Shown: piece by piece, positions 12,997-21,586 of the stretch
How the letters are laid out: each line of letters opens with the position of its first letter
How positions within the stretch are numbered: the first letter of the stretch is position 1
NCBI GenBank assembly: GCA_964348095.1
Contig: CAYGBK010000036.1
Coordinates: 1 to 24,733 of the forward strand
Direction: 5' to 3'
DNA from: WVXP01 sp964348095
GTDB taxonomy: Bacteria > Desulfobacterota > BSN033 > WVXP01
Length of the DNA: 24,733 bases
Notes under the pieces: model-generated
The model's input: only the letters and a program-made list of their open reading frames with translations
Told to the model about the DNA's origin: nothing
Database searches by the model: none
Position numbers and translations under genes: made by a program

Positions 12997-14949
12997 ATGA
13001 AAAAAATCGGAATTTTCGTCTGTCACTGTGGGGTGAATATAGCTGGGATTGTCGACGTCACGAAAGTCGCTCAGGATATGGGGGCAGAGGAGGATGTGGT
13101 TCACAGCGTGGACTATATCTATATGTGTTCGGATCCTGGGCAGCAGCTAATCAAAGACGCGGTCCGGGAGAAAAGGCTCGAGGGAGTCATTGTGGCCTGT
13201 TGTTCACCGAACATGCACGAGAATACCTTTCGAAAAGCGGTTCAGCTGGAGGGCCTCAATCCTTATCAATGCGAGATTGCGAACATCCGTGAACAGTGTA
13301 GCTGGGTTCACCAGAAAGAGAAAGAGAAAGCGACAGGGAAGGCAAAAGAGATCATACGATCGGTTTTACAAAAAATAAGGGAGAACCAAGACCTTGAGGC
13401 AATAGGGGTTCCGATCCACAAGAAGGTACTTGTCGTGGGAGCCGGTGTTGCCGGAATAACTGCCGCTCTAGATCTTGCCGATGGAGGATATCCGGTCATA
13501 GTGGTGGATCGCCTTCCATCCATCGGTGGACGCCTCCTGCAGCTATCGAGGACGTTTCCCTATTTGGAAGATGCTGCCCATATCCTTGGGCCGAGACTGG
13601 CTGAAATCGAAAAACATCCCAACATCCGGGTCGAGACTTATGCTGAAGTAGAGGAAGCGAAGGGATACGTGGGAAATTTTGATGTTCGAATAAAGAGAAA
13701 ACCCCGTTCAGTAGATCTAGGAAGTTGCACAGGATGTGGTGAATGCGTGGATGCGTGCCCAGTCGATACTCCCTCGGCTTTTGATCGGAGGCTTTCAAAA
13801 CGAAAAGCCATATATTTCTGGGGCAATAATGGATGCTCTGGAAAGCCAGTGATCGACAGGGAGATCTGTCAATACTTCGAGGGAAAGAACTGTCAAGCAT
13901 GTGCGGACACATGCCCCGAAAAGGCCATTCGATTTGATCAGGAGGTTACGGTTCTCGAAGATCAGGTCGGGGCTATTGTCATGGCGACGGGCTATGATCT
14001 TTTTCCGCTGGAGGAAATTGGAGAATACGGTTACGGAAAGATCCCTGACGTGATTGACGGACTTGCCTTCGAGCGGATGCTGAGTCCCACAGGCCCTACG
14101 AATGGCGAGATTCGGAGACCATCGGATGGGAAGATCCCCCGAACCGTGGCGTTCATCAAGTGTGTGGCATCGAGGGATCCTGATCGGTATATGCCCTACT
14201 GCTCAAGGGTTTGCTGCATGCAGACGGCCAAGCAGGCCAAGCTTTACAAAGAGAAAGTCAAAGACGGGCAGGCTTTTGTTTTTTACATGGACATTCGGAC
14301 AGACAGCAAGAACTATGAGGAGTTCTTTCAGGAAACCATGGAGGAGGACAACCCAGTCTATCTACGAGGGAGGGTAGCTCGGATTTTTCGGGACGGGGAG
14401 ATGATCAAGCTCTGGGGAACCGATACCCTTTCCAACCATAAGATAGAGCTCGAGGCTGACATGGTGGTCCTCGCAACAGCCCTGGTTTCCAGCAGCGGAG
14501 CCAAGGACTTGGCCACGAGTGTCAGAGCAACCACGGATAAGCACGGGTTTCTGACTGAGGCCCACATCAAGCTCTATCCGGTTGAGAGTGCCACTCGCGG
14601 GATCTACCTGGCTGGATGCGGCCAGGGCCCCAAAGACATCACAGACAGTGTTGGCCAAGCCGGGGCAGTTTCCGGTAAGATTCAGGCCCTTCTATCGGCT
14701 GATAGGCTCGTCCAGGATCCTCTCGTGGCCTTTGTCGATGAGAATACCTGCAGCGGGTGCGGGATCTGCGTCGAAGTTTGTCCGTATGAGGCCCGGGAAA
14801 TAGATCCGTACGTGAGAATAGCGAGGGTTCACGAGGCCCTGTGCCAAGGGTGCGGCGCCTGTGTGGCCGCGTGTCCCAATAACGCCTGTGAGTTAAAAAA
14901 CTCCACTTCTGTCCAGGTCGGAAGGATGATCGGAATCTTTATCGATTGA
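12997..14949 (+). CDS. hdrA: HdrA-like flavoprotein 2, full length but lacking the flavin-near cysteines
   Basis: A 650-residue HdrA. The N-terminal domain is canonical: VCHCGVNIAG (C9, C11), YMCSDPG (C44), CCSPNMHE and REQCSW (C101). GAGVAG at 148-153 binds FAD. The inserted ferredoxin has C244/C247/C250/C254 and C291/C299/C302/C306. A C-terminal ferredoxin domain with C585/C588/C591/C595 and C616/C619/C622/C626 is present. At the position of DCAQC in HdrA1 this protein reads EDAAH (191-195), so both Cys are lost and its electron path at the flavin must differ. It starts 33 bp after hdrA1 with GAGGGG/GGAGAGG upstream of the ATG. With HdrA1 it may form a heterodimer in which each supplies what the other lacks (inference). 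Confidence 0.94.
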   Translation: MKKIGIFVCHCGVNIAGIVDVTKVAQDMGAEEDVVHSVDYIYMCSDPGQQLIKDAVREKRLEGVIVACCSPNMHENTFRKAVQLEGLNPYQCEIANIREQCSWVHQKEKEKATGKAKEIIRSVLQKIRENQDLEAIGVPIHKKVLVVGAGVAGITAALDLADGGYPVIVVDRLPSIGGRLLQLSRTFPYLEDAAHILGPRLAEIEKHPNIRVETYAEVEEAKGYVGNFDVRIKRKPRSVDLGSCTGCGECVDACPVDTPSAFDRRLSKRKAIYFWGNNGCSGKPVIDREICQYFEGKNCQACADTCPEKAIRFDQEVTVLEDQVGAIVMATGYDLFPLEEIGEYGYGKIPDVIDGLAFERMLSPTGPTNGEIRRPSDGKIPRTVAFIKCVASRDPDRYMPYCSRVCCMQTAKQAKLYKEKVKDGQAFVFYMDIRTDSKNYEEFFQETMEEDNPVYLRGRVARIFRDGEMIKLWGTDTLSNHKIELEADMVVLATALVSSSGAKDLATSVRATTDKHGFLTEAHIKLYPVESATRGIYLAGCGQGPKDITDSVGQAGAVSGKIQALLSADRLVQDPLVAFVDENTCSGCGICVEVCPYEAREIDPYVRIARVHEALCQGCGACVAACPNNACELKNSTSVQVGRMIGIFID

Positions 14950-14973
14950 AAGGCCCGAGAGGAGAGCGAAAAC

Positions 14974-15513
14974 ATGGCAATGGATAGATCCTTTGCGGAG
15001 GAGGTCCAAGAAAGAAGCGGCCAGAATCTGCAGCTCTGCTATCAGTGTCTGAAGTGTTCTGTGGGGTGCCCTACCGGGACGATCATGGACTACAACCTGA
15101 ACACTCTGATTCGACTGATTCAGTACGGACAGAAGGAAAAGGTTTTGAAGAGTCAGGCCATTTGGCTCTGTGTGTCGTGCTGGACCTGTGGGACCAGATG
15201 CCCCAATGAAATCGACATGGGGGTGATAATGGATACCCTCCGGGAGACGGCCATTGAAGAAGGGGTTGTGGCAGATCGGAAAATTGTCCTTTTCCATCAG
15301 GAGTTTGTCGAATCGATTCGCCGAATGGGACGGGTCCATGAGGCGACCATCCTTGCCTCCTATAAACTGAAAAGCCGCGATTTCACAACAGATTTGGGGC
15401 CGGGGATGAAGCTCTTTCTCAAGGGAAAGATTCCTTTGTTTCCCTCACGGGTGAAAGGAATCGAGGAAATTCGGAATATCTTTGAAAAGACGTATGCCCA
15501 CATGAAGATCTAA
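14974..15513 (+). CDS. hdrC: HdrC-like 4Fe-4S protein 2
   Basis: A 179-residue protein with the two HdrC motifs C22/C25/C28/C32 and C66/C69/C72/C76, and a helical C-terminal half without Cys, close to the usual HdrC length. It would bind two 4Fe-4S clusters and bridge HdrA and HdrB. The ATG has GAGGAGAGCG upstream and lies 24 bp after hdrA2. It is clearly distinct from HdrC1 outside the motifs. It pairs with the HdrB at 15691, giving a second complete HdrBC set in one operon. Confidence 0.94.
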   Translation: MAMDRSFAEEVQERSGQNLQLCYQCLKCSVGCPTGTIMDYNLNTLIRLIQYGQKEKVLKSQAIWLCVSCWTCGTRCPNEIDMGVIMDTLRETAIEEGVVADRKIVLFHQEFVESIRRMGRVHEATILASYKLKSRDFTTDLGPGMKLFLKGKIPLFPSRVKGIEEIRNIFEKTYAHMKI

Positions 15514-15690
15514 ATGCCGGGCAAAGAATAAGAGGTGAAAGGAAAAAGGGAAAAGATGACAGGAAGAAGGGAGGACGAGGAGGAGTTCAGAAGAGAGGTA
15601 TTGCCTTTAACTTTTTGCTTTTGGGTTTGAGTCTATGATCCTTTACCGGAAACTGAAAACTGACCCCTGACAACCGGAAGAGAGGTTTAT
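15514..15690. repeat. 177-bp gap with inverted purine/pyrimidine repeats
   Basis: AGGTGAAAGGAAAAAGGG near 15533 is mirrored on the other strand by CCCAAAAGCAAAAAGTTAAAGG from 15625 back to 15604, an imperfect inverted pair of the GGCGAAAGG family. At 15652-15674 lies ACTGAAAACTGACCCC followed by TGACAAC, related to the tandem repeats at 19607-19756. There is no gene. A ribosome site (GGAAGAGAGG) precedes hdrB2. Confidence 0.5.
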
Positions 15691-16542
15691 ATGCAATTCT
15701 CGTACTATCCAGGCTGCACAAGCCACTCGACTTCAGTTGAATACAGCATGTCCAGCGAGTCCGTGCTGAAGGCTCTTGGCGTTGAACTCCTGGAGATAGA
15801 AGACTGGAACTGTTGCGGTGCCGCGGCTGCCCATAGTCTGAATCGGCTTCTCTCGCTCTGCCTGCCAGCGAGGAATATTGCGAAGATGCAAGAGAAGGGC
15901 CTTCCTTTGGTTGTCCCCTGTGCGGGGTGTTTTAATAATCTGAAGGGAGCCGAAAACGCCCTAAGAAAGGGAGGAGAATTGGCTGACAAGGTCGAAGAAA
16001 TAGTCGGGTTCACGTATCGTCCCGATACGGAAATACTTGCCCTGATTGACGTGGTAGTCAATCGCATCGGCCTGGAGCGTGTCAAAGAAAAGGTGACAAG
16101 ACCCTTATCAGGGTTAAAAGTCGCCAGTTACTATGGCTGTGCATTGGTTCGAAACCCCAAAATCACGCAACTCGATGATGCGGAGAATCCCAAGTACATG
16201 GATCGCGTGATCGAGGTGTTGGGAGCGTCTCCTGTGGAATGGTCTTACAAAACCGAATGTTGTGGGGCAGATTTGGCCCTCACCCACGGAGATACGGTCG
16301 TGGAGATGGTGAATCGCATTGTCCAAATGGCCCGGGAGGCAGGGGCCGATTGCATCACCTGTTCTTGCGGGCTCTGCCAGGCGAATCTTGAAATGAGGCA
16401 GAAAGACGAGAAAAAGGGGCTTCCGGTTTTCTACTTTACGGAGCTCATGGGTGTGGCCATGGGGTTGAAAGGCGAAGACAAGTGGTGGAAGAAACATATG
16501 ATCGATCCAAGACCACCCCTGCGAAACCTCAACTTGATATAA
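15691..16542 (+). CDS. hdrB: HdrB-like CCG-domain protein 2
   Basis: A 283-residue protein with two CCG domains: C9, C41C42, C77xxC80 and C150, C190C191, C226xxC229, the same residue numbers as HdrB1. Two extra Cys (C221, C224) precede the last motif in CITCSCGLC. It should bind two non-cubane 4Fe-4S clusters and act as a disulfide- or thiol-handling or electron-exit subunit. MQFSYYPGCTSHST is a typical start and has a GGAAGAGAGG ribosome site. The large HdrA fusion follows after 17 bp. Two HdrB in one operon suggest two disulfide-type sites, or that one serves as an electron conduit only. Confidence 0.94.
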   Translation: MQFSYYPGCTSHSTSVEYSMSSESVLKALGVELLEIEDWNCCGAAAAHSLNRLLSLCLPARNIAKMQEKGLPLVVPCAGCFNNLKGAENALRKGGELADKVEEIVGFTYRPDTEILALIDVVVNRIGLERVKEKVTRPLSGLKVASYYGCALVRNPKITQLDDAENPKYMDRVIEVLGASPVEWSYKTECCGADLALTHGDTVVEMVNRIVQMAREAGADCITCSCGLCQANLEMRQKDEKKGLPVFYFTELMGVAMGLKGEDKWWKKHMIDPRPPLRNLNLI

Positions 16543-16559
16543 CGGGGTAAAGGAAATCC

Positions 16560-19500
16560 GTGAAAGGCACCGAGGATAAAGACGTTCTGGTGGTTGGTGG
16601 GGGCATCGCAGGGATGCAGTCGTCCCTACTCCTTGCCGAGATGGGATATCGTGTTGCCATTCTCGATTCTGCCCCATCGATCGGCGGTTACTTTCCCCTG
16701 CTCGATCGCACTTTTCCAACCAACTCCTGCGGTGTCTGTTTTATGACCCCGACCCCACCCGCCTTATGTCCGATCTACGAAAGTGAGCTCCATGAGAATA
16801 TAGAACTCATGCCCAACTGCGATTTTGAGACAGTCAAGGGAGACGCCGGGGGTTTTGAGGCCGCTATTACTCAAAGGCCACGTTTCGTGGACGGTGCAAA
16901 ATGCACCCACTGCGATCGTTGTACCGAAGTTTGTCCCGTTGAGGTTCCCTCTGAATTCGGTGGCGGGTTGGAGTCAAGAAAGGCCATATATCTACCGGTT
17001 CCTCAGGCGGTTCCTCGATCCTATGTAATCGACCCAGATACCTGTACGCGGTGTGGGGAATGTGTCAAGGTGTGTGGAGCCGAGGCCATCGATCTGGATG
17101 AGAAGCCGGTGAGGAAGAAATTCAGCGTGGCCAGCATAATTCTTGCCTTGGGTTTTGAACCCTTTCGAGCAGAACTCAAGGGAGAGTATGGATGGGGTCG
17201 ATATGCCAACGTGCTGACGAGCATTCAATATGAAAGGATGTTGAGCTTTTCCGGCCCGACGAGAGGGATCCCCTCCAGGATCTCGGATGGAAGGATTCCG
17301 AGGAGAATCGCCTTTATCCAGTGTGTGGGATCTCGTGATGTGTCCTGCGGCCAGCCTCAGTGTTCTACTATCTGCTGCATGTATGCCACCAAACAGGCAG
17401 TGGTCTCTAAAGACCGAGCCAAAGATCTGGGAACAACGGTCTTTTACATGGACATCCGTCCCATGGGCAAGGACTATGAGCGGTACTACGAGATGGCCAA
17501 AGGGCGGTACGGAATCCGATATCAAAAAAGTGCGATTTCTGCAGTTCGCGAGCTTCAGCAAACCAAGAATCTTCTCATAGCCTACGGGCTCGATGATGGA
17601 ACCCTGAGGGAAGAGGAGTTCGATATGGTGGTCCTTTCGGTAGGTTTTACAGCACCGAAAGGAGCCCAACAACTCGCAGATCGACTCGGCATCGAAGTGA
17701 GCGATTCCGGTTTCTGCAAGACCGAGGAATTTGACCCTGCGGCCACCTCAAGACCCGGCATTTTTGTGGCCGGTGCTTTTAGATCGCCCAGGGATATCCC
17801 AGAAACGGTCGTTGAGGGGTCGAGTGCAGCGGCCAGTGCAGCCCGCTTACTCAAGCAATTAGAGCGGAAAAGAACGAGCGACCATCCCTATCCTAAACTG
17901 GGGGAACTGGAATGGGTTATTCCCAAGATTGGAGTTTTCCTCTGGACGGGTGGAGAGGACCTTGGGGAGATACTTGCTGTGAATGAGATTACCGAGGCCA
18001 TTCGGGCAGAGAGGGATGTGGTTCATGTGGAAGAAATCTCCACCACCTCTCTCGATGAAGGCTTGGCCGAGATGCGGAAGGCGATAGGTGAGAAGGGGAT
18101 CAACCGGGTGGTGATCGCGGGAAGCCCCCTCGCGGAATTTCGGAAAGCCGTCGAGGAGATGGCCCGGGCGGCCGGTTTCAGTCCCCATGTTTTTGAGCAT
18201 GTGAATGTTGCAGAACAGTGCGCGTACGTCCATTCGAATGATCCTCGTCTGGCAACGGAAAAGTCGAAGGTTCTGATCCGGAGTGCTGTCGCTAGGGCGA
18301 GGTGGTTGAGACCCTCAAAGGGGGGAGAGAAAGAGGTTCGTGGGAATGCCTTGGTGGTCGGGGGAGGAGTGAGCGGCCTCTCTGCTTCTCTGAGACTCGC
18401 CGAACAGGGGATCGATGTGACACTCATCGAAAGGGAGAACGATCTTGGGGGGAATGCTCGCCATTCTTTCTTTACGCTCAACGGGTCTAATCCCCAGGTT
18501 CTCCTCGACGACCTGGTCTCAAAGGTGGAAGGGCACTCCCGAATCGATGTCTGGAAGAAGGCAGAGATAGAATCATTCACCGGCCACTGGGGAGACTTTC
18601 GCACCACTGTCTCCGTTGACGGAGGGAGGCGGGAGTTGACTCACGGCTCGGTCATTCTGGCGACCGGGGGTCATGAGACGCCGCCTAAAGAGTATCTCTA
18701 TGGAAAAGATTCGAGGGTCGTCACCCAGAGGGAGCTTGAGCGAATGATACATGATGGGGACGGCCGCGTCGATGGTTTGAAAGCCGTGGCGATGATTCAG
18801 TGTGTTGGTTCCAGGGATGAGGAACATCCCTACTGCAGCAGGATCTGTTGCGGCCATGCCATCAAGAATGCTTTGAAGTTGACAGAGATGAATCCAGATG
18901 TATCGATTGTGGTCCTTCACCGTGACATCCGAACCTACGGTTTCTATGAGGCATACTACCTGGAGGCGAGGAATCGAGGGGTGATTTTTGTTCGGTATGA
19001 GCCGGAACAGAAACCGCGGGTCGCCTCAGAAGACGGCAGTTTGACAATCCGCTTTATGGATCCAGCTGTGGGTGAAGATATCGATCTGGCCTTGGACCTC
19101 CTTGTTCTAAGTACCGGCATCGAATCGAATGACAATAGAGAATTGGCAGACATGGTCGGCGTCGAGGCCAACAGCGATGGATTTTTCCAGGAGGCCAATC
19201 CGAAGAGTGCCCCCCTCGATTCTGTAGATCGGGGCAAGTTCTTTTGTGGGCTTTGCCATTCTCCCAATCATATTGAAGATGCTATTTCTCAGGCCAATGG
19301 AGCCGCGATTCGGGCGGCGGTACTCCTCGTAAAACAGCGGGTAGAATACAAACCTTACCTGGCCTATATGATTGAAAGACTCTGCTGTGGGTGTGGTCTC
19401 TGCGTGACGACATGCCCTTATGGAGCCAGGGTCCTTGATGAAGAAACCTGGAAAGCTCACGTCTTTGAAGATCTGTGCCAGGGTTGCGGGAATTGCGTCA

Positions 19501-19583
19501 TAGCGTGTCGGAACGGAGCGTGCCAACAGGTGAACTACGAAAAGGCAACGGTTCTCGCCACAGTGGATGCAGCACTAGATTAG
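16560..19583 (+). CDS. hdrA: Double HdrA-type flavoprotein (two FAD modules fused)
   Basis: A 1007-residue protein made of two HdrA-like halves. Half 1 (1-440): GGGIAG 13-18, flavin-near SCGVC (C57, C60), inserted ferredoxin C115/C118/C121/C125 and C162/C165/C168/C172, and FIQCVGSRD. Residues 454-585 resemble the HdrA N-terminal domain, but CHCG is replaced by LWTGG and only the EQCAYVH Cys (554) remains. Half 2: GGGVSG 601-606 and MIQCVGSRDEEHPYCSRICCGH, with no inserted ferredoxin. The C-terminus has C942/C945/C948/C952 and C973/C976/C979/C983. Start GTG with GGGGTAAAGGAA upstream. Long HdrA-like proteins occur in Hdr, Qmo and class II benzoyl-CoA reductase (BamE) complexes as electron hubs. 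MvhD follows, as expected for its docking partner. Confidence 0.93.
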   Translation: MKGTEDKDVLVVGGGIAGMQSSLLLAEMGYRVAILDSAPSIGGYFPLLDRTFPTNSCGVCFMTPTPPALCPIYESELHENIELMPNCDFETVKGDAGGFEAAITQRPRFVDGAKCTHCDRCTEVCPVEVPSEFGGGLESRKAIYLPVPQAVPRSYVIDPDTCTRCGECVKVCGAEAIDLDEKPVRKKFSVASIILALGFEPFRAELKGEYGWGRYANVLTSIQYERMLSFSGPTRGIPSRISDGRIPRRIAFIQCVGSRDVSCGQPQCSTICCMYATKQAVVSKDRAKDLGTTVFYMDIRPMGKDYERYYEMAKGRYGIRYQKSAISAVRELQQTKNLLIAYGLDDGTLREEEFDMVVLSVGFTAPKGAQQLADRLGIEVSDSGFCKTEEFDPAATSRPGIFVAGAFRSPRDIPETVVEGSSAAASAARLLKQLERKRTSDHPYPKLGELEWVIPKIGVFLWTGGEDLGEILAVNEITEAIRAERDVVHVEEISTTSLDEGLAEMRKAIGEKGINRVVIAGSPLAEFRKAVEEMARAAGFSPHVFEHVNVAEQCAYVHSNDPRLATEKSKVLIRSAVARARWLRPSKGGEKEVRGNALVVGGGVSGLSASLRLAEQGIDVTLIERENDLGGNARHSFFTLNGSNPQVLLDDLVSKVEGHSRIDVWKKAEIESFTGHWGDFRTTVSVDGGRRELTHGSVILATGGHETPPKEYLYGKDSRVVTQRELERMIHDGDGRVDGLKAVAMIQCVGSRDEEHPYCSRICCGHAIKNALKLTEMNPDVSIVVLHRDIRTYGFYEAYYLEARNRGVIFVRYEPEQKPRVASEDGSLTIRFMDPAVGEDIDLALDLLVLSTGIESNDNRELADMVGVEANSDGFFQEANPKSAPLDSVDRGKFFCGLCHSPNHIEDAISQANGAAIRAAVLLVKQRVEYKPYLAYMIERLCCGCGLCVTTCPYGARVLDEETWKAHVFEDLCQGCGNCVIACRNGACQQVNYEKATVLATVDAALD

Positions 19584-19770
19584 ATACAGGGGACAGGGAT
19601 CAGTTGACAGGGGTCAGCAACGGCCTAAAAGAAAAACGAGTTTAGAAGGCTTTGGCTGAAAACCGATCCCTGGCACCTGAAAGCTGAATCAAACAGGGGT
19701 CAGCATGGATGAGTGGAGATGGTTTGGCTGAAAACCGACACCTGACAACTGAATTCTTGGGGGATTTCTT
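19584..19770. repeat. 187-bp gap with an imperfect tandem repeat
   Basis: Two units run in the same direction: ACAGGGGTCAGCA (19607-19619) then TTTGGCTGAAAACCGA (19651-19666), and again ACAGGGGTCAGCA (19693-19705) then TTTGGCTGAAAACCGA (19723-19738). The first unit is about 86 bp. The inner parts TGACAACTGA (19743-19752) and, upstream, TCAGTTGACA (19600-19609) are inverted relatives. No gene is present. GGGGGA precedes the mvhD ATG. Confidence 0.6.
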
Positions 19771-20193
19771 ATGAGTGATTTCGAACCCAGAATCGTAGCA
19801 TTTCTCTGCCATTGGTGCACTTACACTGGAGCTGATCTGGCTGGGACCACCCGACAACAGTATCCTCCCAATGTCCGGATTATCCATCTCATGTGTTCCG
19901 GAGCGGTAGACACTATCTATGTGTTGAAGGCGCTCATTGATGGAGCAGATGGAGTTCTTATTGGAGGTTGCCACCCAGGAGATTGCCACTACCAGACGGG
20001 GAATTACAAAGCTCGGAGGAGGGTGGCGATCATCCAGAGTATCCTCTCCCAGCTCGGATACGATCCAGAACGGATCTGGCTCCGCTGGATCAGTGCCAGT
20101 GAAGGGAAGCTCTTTGCCGACACTGTGACCAACATGGTTGAAGAACTGAAACAGAAAGGCCCCAATCCAGTCAAAAGTATGTGGACCGTGTGA
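19771..20193 (+). CDS. mvhD: MvhD-type [2Fe-2S] adaptor (hydrogenase delta subunit family)
   Basis: A 140-residue protein matching MvhD along its length: FLCHWCTYTGADLAG (C13, C16), MCSGAVD (C42), GGCHPGDCHY (C67, C72), NYKARRRV and LRWISASEG. In methanogens MvhD carries a 2Fe-2S cluster and hands electrons from a hydrogenase or formate dehydrogenase to HdrA. In BamF and QmoB relatives it does the same for other donors. The five Cys are all present. It sits between the double HdrA and an FrhB/FdhB-like protein 17 bp downstream, the usual order in Hdr-linked donor modules. No hydrogenase large or small subunit accompanies it. Confidence 0.95.
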   Translation: MSDFEPRIVAFLCHWCTYTGADLAGTTRQQYPPNVRIIHLMCSGAVDTIYVLKALIDGADGVLIGGCHPGDCHYQTGNYKARRRVAIIQSILSQLGYDPERIWLRWISASEGKLFADTVTNMVEELKQKGPNPVKSMWTV

Positions 20194-20209
20194 TCAATGA
20201 GGAGATTCC

Positions 20210-21361
20210 ATGAAGGCTTCGATCTTTCGTGTTGAAAAGGGCGACCCCCTTGAGACGTTGAGGGGATTCCTAAGGCGCGTTCTCGAAAGCAAATTGGTAG
20301 ACGCCATTCTCGTCCCAAAAGCTCATCCGACGGGGAGTGGTTATGTCCAAACCCTCATCAAGGATCCCGAGATGCTCGGAGATGCTCATCCCCTGGCACC
20401 GACGATGCCGGTTCAGTCAGGGCGGATCGCGTCACATCTTACCCTCGGTCAACCGGGCGGTCGGATTGGGGCTGTTATCAAATCCTGCGAATTACGAGCT
20501 GTGGTGGAACTGGCCAAGTTCCTCCAGGTGGAATCGGAACATCTGATCACGATTGGTGTCGACTGCCTTGGCACATATGAGGTGAAAGACTATGCCCGGA
20601 TCGTCGAGGGCAAGGGTGGAGGAGACGTCGTCACCGAGGGACTCCTAAAGGGAGCCAAAAAGGGACAGATAGAATCTCAGGAAGGTATGGACCTTCGTCT
20701 CGCTTGCCGTATATGTGAGTATCCGGTTCCCCTCAACGCCGACATAACGGTCGGACTATTCGGACATGATCCGACAAAGGAAATCGAGGTGATTATTGGT
20801 GACAGGATAGAGGCGGATGTTGAGCAGAGCGGAATCCTCGAACTCTCACCGATCCAGCCTAGCGATAGAGAGAAGGTGGTCGCCGAGTTGATCGAGCAGC
20901 GGACGCAGCAAAGGGACCAGGTTTTTCATGAATTCAAGGAGAAGGTGACGGATCTCCAGGCCCTGGCAAATACGCTGTCCACCTGTATCCGATGCCACAA
21001 CTGTATGGTGGCCTGCCCCATCTGCTACTGCAAGGAGTGTGTGTTTCGGACGCCTACTTTTGAACATCAATCTGACCAGTTCCTCCGATGGGCTGGTCGT
21101 AAGGGTGGTATCCAGATGCCCACGGACACCTTGATATTTCATCTAACCCGGATGGCCCATATGGCAACCTCCTGTGTGGGTTGTGGGCTCTGTGATAGCG
21201 CCTGCCCAAACGAGTTACCCGTGACGACTCTTTTCAGAACGGTGGGCCATGGGGTGCAAGCCTTGTTTGACTATGTCCCGGGTCGGAATCCAGATGAGAA
21301 CCCTCCTGTGGCAACATTTAGGGAGGACGAACTTCAGATCGAAACGGGTGCAAAGGATTGA
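20210..21361 (+). CDS. FrhB/FdhB-like iron-sulfur protein
   Basis: A 383-residue protein combining an N-terminal FrhB-like domain (VIKSCELRAVVELAKF with C93, VDCLGTYE with C119, ACRICE with C166/C169) and two 4Fe-4S motifs, C259/C262/C265/C269 and C322/C325/C328/C332, plus C272/C274/C277 next to the first. Such proteins, often labelled FdhB or F420 hydrogenase beta, stand next to MvhD in Hdr operons and feed electrons from a catalytic donor subunit. Here no FdhA or hydrogenase gene is adjacent. It may dock a donor encoded elsewhere, or carry a flavin for a soluble donor. The ATG has a GAGGAG site upstream and lies 17 bp after mvhD. Confidence 0.85.
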   Translation: MKASIFRVEKGDPLETLRGFLRRVLESKLVDAILVPKAHPTGSGYVQTLIKDPEMLGDAHPLAPTMPVQSGRIASHLTLGQPGGRIGAVIKSCELRAVVELAKFLQVESEHLITIGVDCLGTYEVKDYARIVEGKGGGDVVTEGLLKGAKKGQIESQEGMDLRLACRICEYPVPLNADITVGLFGHDPTKEIEVIIGDRIEADVEQSGILELSPIQPSDREKVVAELIEQRTQQRDQVFHEFKEKVTDLQALANTLSTCIRCHNCMVACPICYCKECVFRTPTFEHQSDQFLRWAGRKGGIQMPTDTLIFHLTRMAHMATSCVGCGLCDSACPNELPVTTLFRTVGHGVQALFDYVPGRNPDENPPVATFREDELQIETGAKD

Positions 21362-21368
21362 GTATGTG

Positions 21369-21565
21369 TTCACCACAGAGACATGGAGAGCACGGAGTCC
21401 CGCTTTGCGGGATTGTTTGCCGGGAGAGGGCGACAAACAAAAAATCTCAACTCTTGTCAGGTAGGGTTAAAGCCGTTTTTCCAGAGGTCATTTGTTTTGC
21501 CCATCGAAGTCTCCCGGTGGGAAAATGAAAGTGACCCTCTCTGGCCTCTATGCCTCGGTGGTGAA
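21369..21565. repeat. MITE-like inverted-repeat element, copy 2
   Basis: The left end TTCACCACAGAGACATGGAG (21369-21388) and the reverse complement of the right end (21546-21565, TTCACCACCGAGGCATAGAG) agree at 17 of 20 positions. The interior shares TTTGCCGGGAGA...CAAAC and TTGTTTTGCCC..TCTCCCGGTGGG with copy 1 at 1959-2151. It fills the gap between the FrhB-like and frdB genes almost completely. No ORF of its own and no obvious target duplication. Confidence 0.75.
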
Positions 21566-21586
21566 TAAGGTATTTGGAGGAACTCA

